NCBI GenBank assembly: GCA_964569385.1
Contig: CAZMUM010000014.1
Location: 1 to 64,000 of the forward strand
Reading direction: 5' to 3'
Source: JAADHX01 sp964569385
GTDB lineage: Bacteria; Actinomycetota; Acidimicrobiia; Acidimicrobiales; Poriferisodalaceae
Length of the DNA stretch: 64,000 nt
Positions 17,761-26,304 of the stretch are shown piece after piece; position 1 is the stretch's first letter; every line of letters begins with the position of its first letter. A program made the translations under genes and the position numbers. The notes under the pieces were generated by a model that made no database searches, had not been told where the DNA came from, and was given only the letters and a program-made list of their open reading frames with translations.

Positions 17761-20436
17761 GTGGCGATGGTTGCCACAGACAATCGAACCGAGGCCGGGC
17801 CCTACCCGAAGTCTCATGGGGCGATGCGCCACCCGACGAGGGCATCATCGGTGTTGCTACTGGGCTTCGACTTGGCGGTGTTCGCTACGTCTTTCGTCGT
17901 ATTCGGGTGGAGTCTCATCCGCGGCGTGCCCTTCACGGTCACTGTTCTTGGCATCTTGATGATGCGGGGCCACTACCGCACCCGCATGGCCCGCGATGTC
18001 AGCGAAGATGTCAGCATCATTGTCGGTGCGATTGCTTCGGCGATCTTGGTTGTCGCAATCGGTGTAACGATCTTTGGCATCGAAGAACCGGAGTTTGCAA
18101 CGGTCGTTTCGCTGTCGTTCGGGCTGTTGCTTCTGCTGATGGCATCGAGAACCATTGCCTTCAAGGTTCTGCGGAGGCTCCGAACCAAGGGCTGGTTCAG
18201 GTCAAGCGCGCTTGTCGTGGGTACAGATCTGGTTGCTAGGGAGATCGCGATCGAGTTCTCTCATCGCCGCGACTACGGTGTCGATGTCATCGGGTTTGTA
18301 GCCAGAGACGAATTGCGCAGCGACGTCCTTCTGCCCGGTCCTATTCTCGGAAACCTGTCGGATCTTGCCGATCTCTCGCGCCTCACCGGGTCCGATCGCC
18401 TAATCGTGACGATGTCGAACAACGATGGTGGCGACGTGGTGAGTGCCCTTCGTTCTTTGCCCACCCCAGGCACCAGCATCTTCGTGATGCCTCACCTGTT
18501 CGAGCTCGGTGTCGGCGTCGACACAATGACGCCAGAGCGCGCCCGCGGTTACGCGCTGGTGCGTCTTGGCCGGTCGGCCCACCCCGTCATCGGTGTGCGC
18601 TGCAAGCGACTGTTCGATCTCGTTAGCTCTGTCGTCGCCATCGTTCTGCTTTCCCCTCTTCTTATTGGGGCTGCCATCGCGGTAAAGCTGTCGAGCCCCG
18701 GTCCCGTGTTGTTCAAACAGGACCGCATTGGTCGGTACGCGGCCCCGTTTGAGTTGCTGAAGTTCCGTTCTATGCGATCTAACGACGACAGCGCACATGC
18801 GTGGACGCCGTCGGCGTCTTCGGCTGACATCACGACGGTGGGGCGGTTCCTTCGCTGGAGCAGCATCGACGAGCTACCTCAGCTGATCAACATCATGCGC
18901 GGCGACATGTCGGTGGTGGGCCCACGCCCTGAGCGACCGGTATTCGTCGACGAGTTCACTAAGTCGTTGCCCGGTTACCGGCATCGACATCGCTTGCCAG
19001 TCGGACTGACCGGGCTGGCACAAGTTAGGGGCCTCCGAGGTGGCGATACCCCGATGGAGGAGCGAGTCAAATTCGACAACCTCTATATCGATCAGTGGTC
19101 ATTCTTCGGGGACCTTCGCATAGTTTTCCGAACGATTTGGTCGATCGTGCAACAGACTTCGTACGCCGAGGCCGAGATCGACATGGCTCGGATGCTTGCC
19201 GAGGCAGAGTCGACCGACCAGCTCGTCATCGATTTGGTGGCTGAAGAACACCGACTTGAGCTGGCCCGAGCCCGCGACTCGGGGACAACACGGCGTCTCG
19301 GCGATGCCGGGCCGAAGCTGAAGATCGTGCACGTCACCGAGACGTTGGTTAGCGGTGTTTTAGAGGTTGTGTCGTCACTTGCGCAGATCCATACCGCTGA
19401 TGGACACGACGTCACAGTTATCGGCTCCGAACTTCGCACTAACACGCCCGACGATTGGCGAACCAAGTTCGATCACTGCAACCGGGTTGAGGTCATGCGT
19501 CTGCGCCATAACCCTGGACCGTGGGACTTGGTCAGCGTGTCGAAACTACGGCGGCTACTTCGAGACATTCGACCCGATGTGGTGCACCTGCACGCATCCA
19601 AGGCCGGCGCAATTGGCCGTGTGGCCGCGCTTGGGCTTGGCATCAAGGTCCTCTACCAGCCCCACGGGGCTATTGCTCTCGCCAACGGCGCGCGCGCCAC
19701 GGTGTTTCGCGCTCTTGAAAGTGGGCTTTCAAGACTGCCAGGTCAGCTTGTAGCCTGCTCTGAGTCTGAACGCAAAGTGTTGGTTGCCACGTCTCGTCAA
19801 AGCAATGTTGCGACAGTCCCAAACGGAATACCGTTGCATAAACCGCGGAGCGTCGACCGAATGCGCTCCGACCCGTATCGGTCTGTGGTCGTGACGTGCG
19901 GGCGGATTTGCGACCAGAAGAACCCCGAGTTGTTTGCCCAGATCGCGCGAATCGTGGGCGATGAGGCAGATTTCCTGTGGGTCGGTGATGGCGACGAAAA
20001 CATGACGACAGTTCTCATGGAAGCGGGCGTCAAGGTAACTGGTTGGGCTAGCCACGATCGGGCTCTCGAGTCGATGAGAGCTTCGGATGTGTACCTTCAA
20101 ACCTCGCGTTACGAAGGGATGCCGATCTCGGTTTTAGAGGCCATGGCTCTAGAGCTTCCGGTGGTAGCCACTGACATTTCGGGCAACCACGACGTGGTTA
20201 CTCATGGCGTAACTGGGTTCCTTGGCATCACCTCGCAAGCGCTTGTTTCGTCGCTGCGGGACGTGCTCGGCGACGCCAAGCTCGCATCTCGCATGGGTCA
20301 GCGCGGCAGGACCAGGGTCGAGTACAAGTTCTCGGCCTGCTCAATGGCCGAATCGTTCTTGGGGCTCTACGACTCAGACCCGTCGACGTCACCTGTGGTT
20401 AGTCCAGTCAACGTCGTCGAGCGAGCGGCAGTGTAG
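17761..20436 (+). CDS. Polyprenyl-phosphate glycosyl-1-phosphate transferase fused to a GT4 glycosyltransferase
   Basis: 891 residues with two complete enzymes in one chain. Residues 28-135 hold membrane segments; 145-265 a CoA-binding-like domain; 278-466 a bacterial sugar transferase (WbaP/PglC) domain with SSPGPVLFKQ, ELLKFRSM, the Asp-Glu pair in IDELPQL (370-371) and VVGPRPERP. Residues 519-880 form a GT4 enzyme (HLHASKAGAIGR, RYEGMPISVLEAMALELP). It would load the first sugar phosphate onto undecaprenyl phosphate and add the second sugar. GTG 17761 or ATG 17767 starts it. The fusion is unusual. Confidence 0.88.
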   Translation: MAMVATDNRTEAGPYPKSHGAMRHPTRASSVLLLGFDLAVFATSFVVFGWSLIRGVPFTVTVLGILMMRGHYRTRMARDVSEDVSIIVGAIASAILVVAIGVTIFGIEEPEFATVVSLSFGLLLLLMASRTIAFKVLRRLRTKGWFRSSALVVGTDLVAREIAIEFSHRRDYGVDVIGFVARDELRSDVLLPGPILGNLSDLADLSRLTGSDRLIVTMSNNDGGDVVSALRSLPTPGTSIFVMPHLFELGVGVDTMTPERARGYALVRLGRSAHPVIGVRCKRLFDLVSSVVAIVLLSPLLIGAAIAVKLSSPGPVLFKQDRIGRYAAPFELLKFRSMRSNDDSAHAWTPSASSADITTVGRFLRWSSIDELPQLINIMRGDMSVVGPRPERPVFVDEFTKSLPGYRHRHRLPVGLTGLAQVRGLRGGDTPMEERVKFDNLYIDQWSFFGDLRIVFRTIWSIVQQTSYAEAEIDMARMLAEAESTDQLVIDLVAEEHRLELARARDSGTTRRLGDAGPKLKIVHVTETLVSGVLEVVSSLAQIHTADGHDVTVIGSELRTNTPDDWRTKFDHCNRVEVMRLRHNPGPWDLVSVSKLRRLLRDIRPDVVHLHASKAGAIGRVAALGLGIKVLYQPHGAIALANGARATVFRALESGLSRLPGQLVACSESERKVLVATSRQSNVATVPNGIPLHKPRSVDRMRSDPYRSVVVTCGRICDQKNPELFAQIARIVGDEADFLWVGDGDENMTTVLMEAGVKVTGWASHDRALESMRASDVYLQTSRYEGMPISVLEAMALELPVVATDISGNHDVVTHGVTGFLGITSQALVSSLRDVLGDAKLASRMGQRGRTRVEYKFSACSMAESFLGLYDSDPSTSPVVSPVNVVERAAV

Positions 20437-20466
20437 TGCCGAGACGGCTAGGGTGTACACGGCCCA

Positions 20467-20543
20467 GGGCGATTGGCTCAGTTGGTTAGAGCGCTGCCTT
20501 CACACGGCAGAGGTCACAAGTTCGAATCTTGTATCGCCCACCA
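20467..20543 (+). tRNA. tRNA-Val (anticodon CAC)
   Basis: A full cloverleaf. Acceptor GGGCGAT/ATCGCCC, D-arm GCTC/GAGC, anticodon stem CTGCC/GGCAG with loop TTCACAC (anticodon CAC), T-arm ACAAG/CTTGT with TTCGAAT, discriminator A and an encoded CCA (20541-20543). A TAGGGT -10-like box lies about 14 nt upstream. This is the intact parent of the degenerate copies at 16599 and 45056. Confidence 0.96.
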
Positions 20544-20713
20544 CAATAACACCTGGTCAGACGGTATTTGCGAGATGCGATATGCGACCGACGCACATCC
20601 CATCCCGCCCCCTCGTATCCGCCTGGTACGGCGCAGCAGGTTGGCGACGTAGGCTGGTTGTTGAGTGCGCTAGTTTGCTGGCAATTGCGGCGCTATCGAA
20701 GGGGATCAACCTA

Positions 20714-22036
20714 ATGAACCGCCAAGAGTTCGGTAGCTTGATGAAGCGACCGCTGACACAGTTCGCGGCCGTAATTGTGCTTGGCCTATTTGTCGTTGGT
20801 GGGGGAGCTATTTGGGCATCGCAACGAGCTGGGCACCGTGAGGCCCTGAACGAGGCTCGATCTCTTACCGAGCAGTCCGCCCGCAGTTTGATCCTGCCGA
20901 ACCTCAACCAGGCTGTCCTCGATGGCGACGCGGATGCACTTGACGTGCTCGACAGCGCGATTCGCGATCACCTTCTCGGCGACCGCGTGCTGCGCGTGAA
21001 GCTTTGGCTTGCCGACGGCACTGTGGTTTACTCCGATGCAGATGAGCTCATTGGCGAGCAGTACGAAGTTGCCCCCGATCGACTGACCGCCGTCGAGAGA
21101 GCTGTAACAGTCGCCGACCTTGGCGATCTTGACGGTCGCGAGAGCAGATTCGACATTGCCCTTGGTCCGCTGCTTGAGGTTTACCTTCCGATCGAAGGGC
21201 CAAACGGTGAACGCATGCTGTTCGAGGCCTACTTCGACGCCAACTCTATAAACAGGTCGGCTAGCCGGATTCGTTCAACGGTTGTGCCGATTACGCTCGT
21301 GAGCTTGTTCCTGATGGGGGCTTTGACGCTTGCGATGGCGCGGCGGTTGAGTAAGCGTATGGATCGCGTTCGTGCCGAAAGGGAGTCTCTCCAGGCGAGG
21401 GCCATCGATGCGTCGGCCTACGAAAGGCGACGTATCGCTGCTGATCTCCACGACGGAGTGATCCAAGACCTTGCGGGCACAGCGATGCTGCTGAGTTCGG
21501 CGGAGTCTGCAACCGACGGCAACCCGGTGCTGAGTGCTCGGTTGGCTGCAACGTCCGATGCGCTGCGCCACTCGCTGACGTCGCTCAGGGGTTTGGCAAT
21601 TGAGATTCACCCTCCGAATCTTGCGGCGATGGATTTCACGTTGGCACTCGAGGGACTGCTCGAACAGACCCGGCTTCGTTACGGAGTTGAGACAACTCTC
21701 GAACAGAACTCCCAAATCAGCATTGACGACACCGACCACAAGCGCCTCGTCTACCGATTTGTGCTCGAAGGACTTCGCAACGTTGCAAAACACGCCAAAG
21801 CCACTTCCGTCGAACTTACTGTTCGTGGCGATATCGAAGATCGTGTGCTTGTCACCCTGGCCGACGACGGCGACGGATTCGACGGCGACGGATTCGACGC
21901 CGATGAGGTCAGCGACGAGGGCGGCATGGGCCTCACACTGTTGCGCGAACTCGCACAGGAGCTGAATGCCGAGGTTTCCATCTGTGGGCACAACGATGCC
22001 GGGGGGACAACCCTGTCTCTGGAGATACCCGTGTGA
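20714..22036 (+). CDS. NarL-type sensor histidine kinase
   Basis: 440 residues. Membrane segment about 17-37, an extracytoplasmic sensor region (38-185) of unknown ligand, a second membrane segment (about 188-209), then a HisKA_3 dimerisation domain with His246 in AADLHDGVIQDL, and a HATPase_c domain (ATP-lid GGMGLTLL). ATG 20714 is chosen for its AAGGGG about 10 nt upstream; a longer open frame runs back through the tRNA and is not coding. Its stop overlaps the response regulator by 4 nt, so they form one two-component system. It precedes the glycoconjugate operon and may control it. Confidence 0.9.
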   Translation: MNRQEFGSLMKRPLTQFAAVIVLGLFVVGGGAIWASQRAGHREALNEARSLTEQSARSLILPNLNQAVLDGDADALDVLDSAIRDHLLGDRVLRVKLWLADGTVVYSDADELIGEQYEVAPDRLTAVERAVTVADLGDLDGRESRFDIALGPLLEVYLPIEGPNGERMLFEAYFDANSINRSASRIRSTVVPITLVSLFLMGALTLAMARRLSKRMDRVRAERESLQARAIDASAYERRRIAADLHDGVIQDLAGTAMLLSSAESATDGNPVLSARLAATSDALRHSLTSLRGLAIEIHPPNLAAMDFTLALEGLLEQTRLRYGVETTLEQNSQISIDDTDHKRLVYRFVLEGLRNVAKHAKATSVELTVRGDIEDRVLVTLADDGDGFDGDGFDADEVSDEGGMGLTLLRELAQELNAEVSICGHNDAGGTTLSLEIPV

Positions 22037-22656
22037 TTCGGATCGTGATCGCCGATGACCACCATCTCGTGCGCTCGGGCCTGGAAGCGCTGCTCAGCGA
22101 TGCACCCGATATGACGCTGGTGGCCGTTGCCGAAGACGGGGACCAGGCCGTTCTGCTCGCGAACGAGCACTCGCCAGACGTGATGCTGATGGACCTCAAC
22201 ATGGGATCCACGAGCGGCATCGACGCGGCCAGGGAGATCCTTGAATCCCAGCCCGAAATCGCGATCGTGGCCCTCACTGCACATCGAGAGGGACACGACG
22301 TGCTTGCGAGTTTCGACGCGGGGATGATCGGCTACGTAGTCAAGGACGCTCCGCCGGCCGACATCTTGAGGGCAGTCCGCGAGGCTGCGGTTGGGGCATC
22401 GTTTCTAGATAGCAAAGCAGCCAGGACTCTCGTCGATGCCCGCGACGGAGCGCCGACGCTGACCGATCGGGAACGAGATGTCTTACGACTCGTTGCCCTA
22501 GGTCTGACGAATCGTCAGATGGCTGTTCGTCTCGGAATCGCCGAAAAGACCGTAAAAGCCCACCTCACGGGCGCTTACGCTCGGATCGGGGTCTCAGATC
22601 GGACCGCCGCCGCCATCTGGGCAAGGGACAATTTGTCGCACCGCGGAAAAACCTGA
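22033..22656 (+). CDS. NarL/LuxR-family response regulator
   Basis: 207 residues. Receiver domain with acidic pair Asp8/Asp9, phospho-acceptor Asp54 in LMDLNMG, Thr82 and Lys104. A C-terminal LuxR helix-turn-helix (about 140-200: LTDRERDVLRLVALGLTNRQ). Starts at GTG 22033 overlapping the kinase stop. A 14-bp perfect palindrome 60 nt past its end is a candidate binding site. Confidence 0.92.
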   Translation: MIRIVIADDHHLVRSGLEALLSDAPDMTLVAVAEDGDQAVLLANEHSPDVMLMDLNMGSTSGIDAAREILESQPEIAIVALTAHREGHDVLASFDAGMIGYVVKDAPPADILRAVREAAVGASFLDSKAARTLVDARDGAPTLTDRERDVLRLVALGLTNRQMAVRLGIAEKTVKAHLTGAYARIGVSDRTAAAIWARDNLSHRGKT

Positions 22657-22713
22657 TTGCTTCCGAAATAGCCTCTGACCAGGCCTTTTGTGACGATCGA
22701 AGCTCGGGCTTGG

Positions 22714-22727
22714 TGGTCCTAGGACCA
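22714..22727. promoter_or_regulatory. Candidate operator of the response regulator
   Basis: tggtcctaggacca is a perfect 14-bp palindrome in the 159-nt gap between the response regulator and the glycoconjugate operon. LuxR-type regulators bind such dyads, so the neighbouring two-component system may act here. The link is inferred from position. Confidence 0.45.
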
Positions 22728-22764
22728 ATGTCTCTCTAGCAACCGGGACCACTACCGGAGCAGA

Positions 22765-22799
22765 GTTGAAACGTCCCGATTGGGATGAGTTGTTTCAAC
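22765..22799 (+). promoter_or_regulatory. Leader hairpin before the glycoconjugate operon
   Basis: gttgaaac (22765-22772) pairs with gtttcaac (22792-22799), with a further tccc/ggga pairing inside. It ends 16 nt before ATG 22816. It may be a leader structure controlling translation, or a second protein-binding dyad. Confidence 0.4.
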
Positions 22800-22815
22800 G
22801 CACCCGGACGTTTCC

Positions 22816-24024
22816 ATGAGCCGCAAGTTTCTCCTCTACAGCCACGACACGTACGGCCTCGGTCACCTGCGCCGGAACACGACAATCGCGGCCGCGCTCA
22901 CTGCAGAAGGAAACGACGCCGAAGTTCTTCTCATATCAGGATCGCCCCGGTCGGCTTCGTTTCCCCTGCCCCCGCGCACTGATGTCGTTCAGCTTCCGTC
23001 GGTGACGAAGAGTTCGGAGGGGCGCTACGTGCCGCGCCGACTTACCGGCGACATCACAAGTGTCGTTGAGCTGCGAGCCGCCGTAATCGACTCGGCCGTC
23101 GCCGCGTACCGCCCCGATGTCATGCTTGTTGACCACTCTCCGGCGGGGGTCAATGGTGAGCTTCGCCCCTGTCTTGATCGGATCAGCGCTGACCCGGGTC
23201 GTCCACGACTCGTGCTTGGCCTTCGAGACATCATCGACGAAGCGGCCAAAGTTGCTGCGCAATGGTCAAGTGAAGGGCTCTGGGATGTGCTCGACGAATA
23301 CGACGAAATCGTCGTTTACGGAGACCCAGCCGTGTGCTCGACGGCGACCGAACTCCGCCTGGCGGAGCGCTGCTCCGCACCGGTGACCCATGTTGGGTAC
23401 ACCGCCCCACAATGCGAACCCAATCGGCGACCCACGGACCGCGGGGCCAGTACCCCACTCGTCGTGGTTACTGTCGGCGGGGGCGGTGACGGCTTTGTTT
23501 TGTGTGCTCGTTATCTCGAGTTCGTCGCTCACTGGAACTCACCAACGTTTCGGTCGGTGGTCGTCACCGGACCGTTGATGTCATCTCGTCGGCGCCGAGA
23601 GTTACGCTGCATGGCCGCGAGAATCCGTGCCGACGTCGAGATCGTAGAGCTCGAGCCTGACCTTCGGGGCCTGCTTGGTGAAGCATCCGCCGTGGTGTCC
23701 ATGGCCGGATACAACACAGCTGTCGAGCTGCTAGCTCTCGGTACGCCAAGTTTGCTCGTCCCGAGGAGCTTTCCTCGACGGGAACAGTTGTTGCGTGCAC
23801 AGCGGCTCGCCGACGTTTCTCACATGGACTGGTGTCCGCTCGACGAGCTTTCGACTGAACGGCTGGCGAGGTTCGTTTCGGGAGCTTCCACTGCTCCCCG
23901 ACGGTGTACGAACCTCGACCTCAACGGCGCAGTCAACGTTGCCAACCGGCTGTTGGCCGCTGTTCCCGTCGCGAAAGTTCCGCGCACCGAACTTCTAGTA
24001 ACTCAAGGAGCAGCCCATGTCTGA
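22816..24024 (+). CDS. MurG/GT28-like predicted glycosyltransferase
   Basis: 402 residues resembling the COG4671 type of GT-B transferase. Starts KFLLYSHDTYGLGHLRRN, the nucleotide-free N-terminal Rossmann half. The C-terminal half carries VVVTVGGGGDG and SMAGYNTAVELLALGTPSLLVP, the donor-binding block. Donor and acceptor are unknown; MurG-like relatives use UDP-sugars. First gene of the coupled operon, overlapping the next gene by 8 nt. Confidence 0.85.
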   Translation: MSRKFLLYSHDTYGLGHLRRNTTIAAALTAEGNDAEVLLISGSPRSASFPLPPRTDVVQLPSVTKSSEGRYVPRRLTGDITSVVELRAAVIDSAVAAYRPDVMLVDHSPAGVNGELRPCLDRISADPGRPRLVLGLRDIIDEAAKVAAQWSSEGLWDVLDEYDEIVVYGDPAVCSTATELRLAERCSAPVTHVGYTAPQCEPNRRPTDRGASTPLVVVTVGGGGDGFVLCARYLEFVAHWNSPTFRSVVVTGPLMSSRRRRELRCMAARIRADVEIVELEPDLRGLLGEASAVVSMAGYNTAVELLALGTPSLLVPRSFPRREQLLRAQRLADVSHMDWCPLDELSTERLARFVSGASTAPRRCTNLDLNGAVNVANRLLAAVPVAKVPRTELLVTQGAAHV

Positions 24025-25228
24025 GAATGTTTCAGTGGGTTACATCCTGAAGCAGTACCCGCGACTTTCCGAGACGTTCATCCTGCATGAGCTCTTGGCG
24101 TTGCAGGCTGCTGGAGTCGTCAGCTCTGTCTACTCGTTACGTCCTGCCAACGAGGGCCGATTCCACGCCGCGTTGGCCGACTATCACGGGCCAGTCAGCT
24201 ACCCGCGCTCTCTCGGAAAGGCGTCTGCCGCCGGTGCATTTGCCGCGCTCGCCCATCTCGACTTCGAGCGATACGGCGAGGCAATGGAGATGCTCGACCA
24301 GGTGCCGACATCTCGGCGAGCCGATCTGCTTGTTCAGGCAATCGAGATCTCCGACTCGGCTCTGGCGACTGGAGTCACGCACTTTCATGCCCACTTCTTA
24401 ACCATCGCCTCACATGTCGCTTACCTCGCTCACATTCTGACGGGGCTTCCGTTCTCGGTGACGGCTCATGCAAAGGACATCTATCGCCACACCGTCGACT
24501 GGGATCTCGCCAACACGATCAGCGCCGCGGCCGACACGATTGTGACAGTCTGCGACGCCAATCGGCGCCACCTCCAATCCAAGCTCGGCGCCGACGCCAG
24601 GATCGAGCGAATATACAACGGCCTTGTCGATCCAGTGATGCCGGCAGATCTTTCGCAGCGCGACCCGAGCGTCATTCTCGCAATCGGACGACTCGTCGAG
24701 AAGAAGGGCTTCGATGTGCTGCTCGACGCGATGACCCAGATGGACGACCAAACCGTGCGGTGTGTCGTTCTGGGGGATGGCGATGAGTTGGAGTCCTTGA
24801 GGCTCCAGTCGGTGAAGCTTGGAATCTCCGATCGAGTCGAGTTCACAGGAGCGGTAAGCCAATCGGAAGTCGGTCGATGGCTCAGGAGGGCCACTGTGCT
24901 TGCGGCACCCTGTTTGGTTGGTTCGGACGGCAATCAGGACGCCTTGCCGACGGTCTTGCTCGAAGCCCTCGCTGCCGGACTGCCATCGGTTTCGACTCCA
25001 GTCGCAGGCATCCCTGAGATCATCACCGATGGAATTCAAGGACTGATTGTTCCGAGCGACGACCCCTCTTCGCTGGCCGGCGCGCTAAGTCGGATCATGA
25101 ACGACCCCAACCTGTGGACCAAGATGGCTACAGCGGGGCCCGTCAGGCTCGCGGAGCGGTTCGATCGGGCATCCACTATTTCGGAACTGATCGATGTGTT
25201 CGCAAGCCGAAGGCCCGCAACGATATGA
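24017..25228 (+). CDS. GT4 glycosyltransferase (WcaL-like)
   Basis: 403 residues. N-terminal YILKQYPRLSETFILHELLAL is characteristic of colanic-acid WcaL-type enzymes. The C-terminal half has AIGRLVEKKGFDVLLDAM and the GT4 donor motif (PTVLLEALAAGLPSVSTPVAG). Transfers a sugar from a nucleotide donor, retaining mechanism. Coupled to both neighbours (8 and 4 nt overlaps). Confidence 0.9.
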   Translation: MSENVSVGYILKQYPRLSETFILHELLALQAAGVVSSVYSLRPANEGRFHAALADYHGPVSYPRSLGKASAAGAFAALAHLDFERYGEAMEMLDQVPTSRRADLLVQAIEISDSALATGVTHFHAHFLTIASHVAYLAHILTGLPFSVTAHAKDIYRHTVDWDLANTISAAADTIVTVCDANRRHLQSKLGADARIERIYNGLVDPVMPADLSQRDPSVILAIGRLVEKKGFDVLLDAMTQMDDQTVRCVVLGDGDELESLRLQSVKLGISDRVEFTGAVSQSEVGRWLRRATVLAAPCLVGSDGNQDALPTVLLEALAAGLPSVSTPVAGIPEIITDGIQGLIVPSDDPSSLAGALSRIMNDPNLWTKMATAGPVRLAERFDRASTISELIDVFASRRPATI

Positions 25229-26304
25229 AACGGCTGCTTCGAATTGCCCAGGTTTGCGCTGACCGAGGGATCGCCCCCGGCGGCACAAAGGGCGCGTCCA
25301 GGCATCTCGCGGGTGTAGCTGCGGGGCTCGCTCGTCTGGGCCACACCGTGACAACCTTCACCTCTCGCGAGGCGGTAGGAGATCACCCGGCACGCTGTTG
25401 TTCGCTCGAATCCCTGGATCATGTCGAGAGCATCGATGTCGTGTACGAGCGGTACTCCTTGTCGAGCGGCGCGGGTCTGCGCAATGCCCGCAGGCTTGGT
25501 GTTCCGTTTGTGCTCGAGGTCAACTCGCCCCTTGTCGCCGAAGCCAGAAAACACCGTCCCGGTACGGTGGCCGACGGCGCGGACGAGGCCGAGTTGGAGA
25601 GCATCCGCGGTGCGGATCTCGTAGTAGTCGTGTCGCGCACCTTGGCCAAGATGGTGCGGTCATACCGGACTGGGCCAACCCAGATCATAGGCAACGGGTT
25701 CGAAGAGGCCTGGTTCCCCGAACCCGCCAACACCGGAGCGCAGCTCAACCCGACCCTGGTGTTTCTCGGCCATCCGAAACCGTGGCATGGCGCCGATCGC
25801 ATTCCCGGCATTCTGGTGGAGCTTGCCAACATAGGTCACCGCCCCAGCTTGATGCTGGTCGGCGGTGGCTCTGGTGTCGACTCCCTCGGGGTGTTCGCCC
25901 TCCCTGGGGGCGTCGATGCCAAGCTCAGCGTTACAGGATCGGTGCCGCCAGATGAAGCGAGCCGTCTTGTTTCGAAGGCGACGATTGGGATCGCCCCTTA
26001 TCCGACCCATCCAGACTTTTACTTCTGCCCGCTCAAGATCGTTGACTACCTGGCTGCGGGGCTGCCTGTCGTGACCACCGATCAGGGCGACCTGTCAGAA
26101 CTTGTCGGAGATGCCGGCGTGGTCGTTCGCGACCCCGACGATGACAAGGCCTTCGCTGCCGCGATCGCAGACCTGCTGGACAACCCGACCACACGAGTGG
26201 AAATGGGCGCCGCAGGGAGGCGCCGTGCCTTTGATTCCATGACCTGGGACCATGTCGCCAAAAAGACCGAAGGAGCAATTCACCTTGCGGCGGCGAGGCT
26301 GTGA
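25225..26304 (+). CDS. GT4-like glycosyltransferase
   Basis: 359 residues from ATG 25225, which overlaps the previous stop by 4 nt. GT-B fold with N-terminal GGTKGASRHLAGVAAGLARLG and C-terminal PLKIVDYLAAGLPVVTTDQG. The usual E-x7-E donor motif is altered: Lys-Ile-Val-Asp replaces the first Glu region. Third transferase in a row, so the product carries at least a few sugars unless two act on the same sugar. Confidence 0.87.
   Translation: MKRLLRIAQVCADRGIAPGGTKGASRHLAGVAAGLARLGHTVTTFTSREAVGDHPARCCSLESLDHVESIDVVYERYSLSSGAGLRNARRLGVPFVLEVNSPLVAEARKHRPGTVADGADEAELESIRGADLVVVVSRTLAKMVRSYRTGPTQIIGNGFEEAWFPEPANTGAQLNPTLVFLGHPKPWHGADRIPGILVELANIGHRPSLMLVGGGSGVDSLGVFALPGGVDAKLSVTGSVPPDEASRLVSKATIGIAPYPTHPDFYFCPLKIVDYLAAGLPVVTTDQGDLSELVGDAGVVVRDPDDDKAFAAAIADLLDNPTTRVEMGAAGRRRAFDSMTWDHVAKKTEGAIHLAAARL

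Noticed and set aside
20222..20713. N-terminal extension of the histidine kinase
   Set aside because: The open frame runs through the end of the glycosyltransferase gene and the tRNA; ATG 20714 has a good ribosome-binding site and the membrane segment follows.
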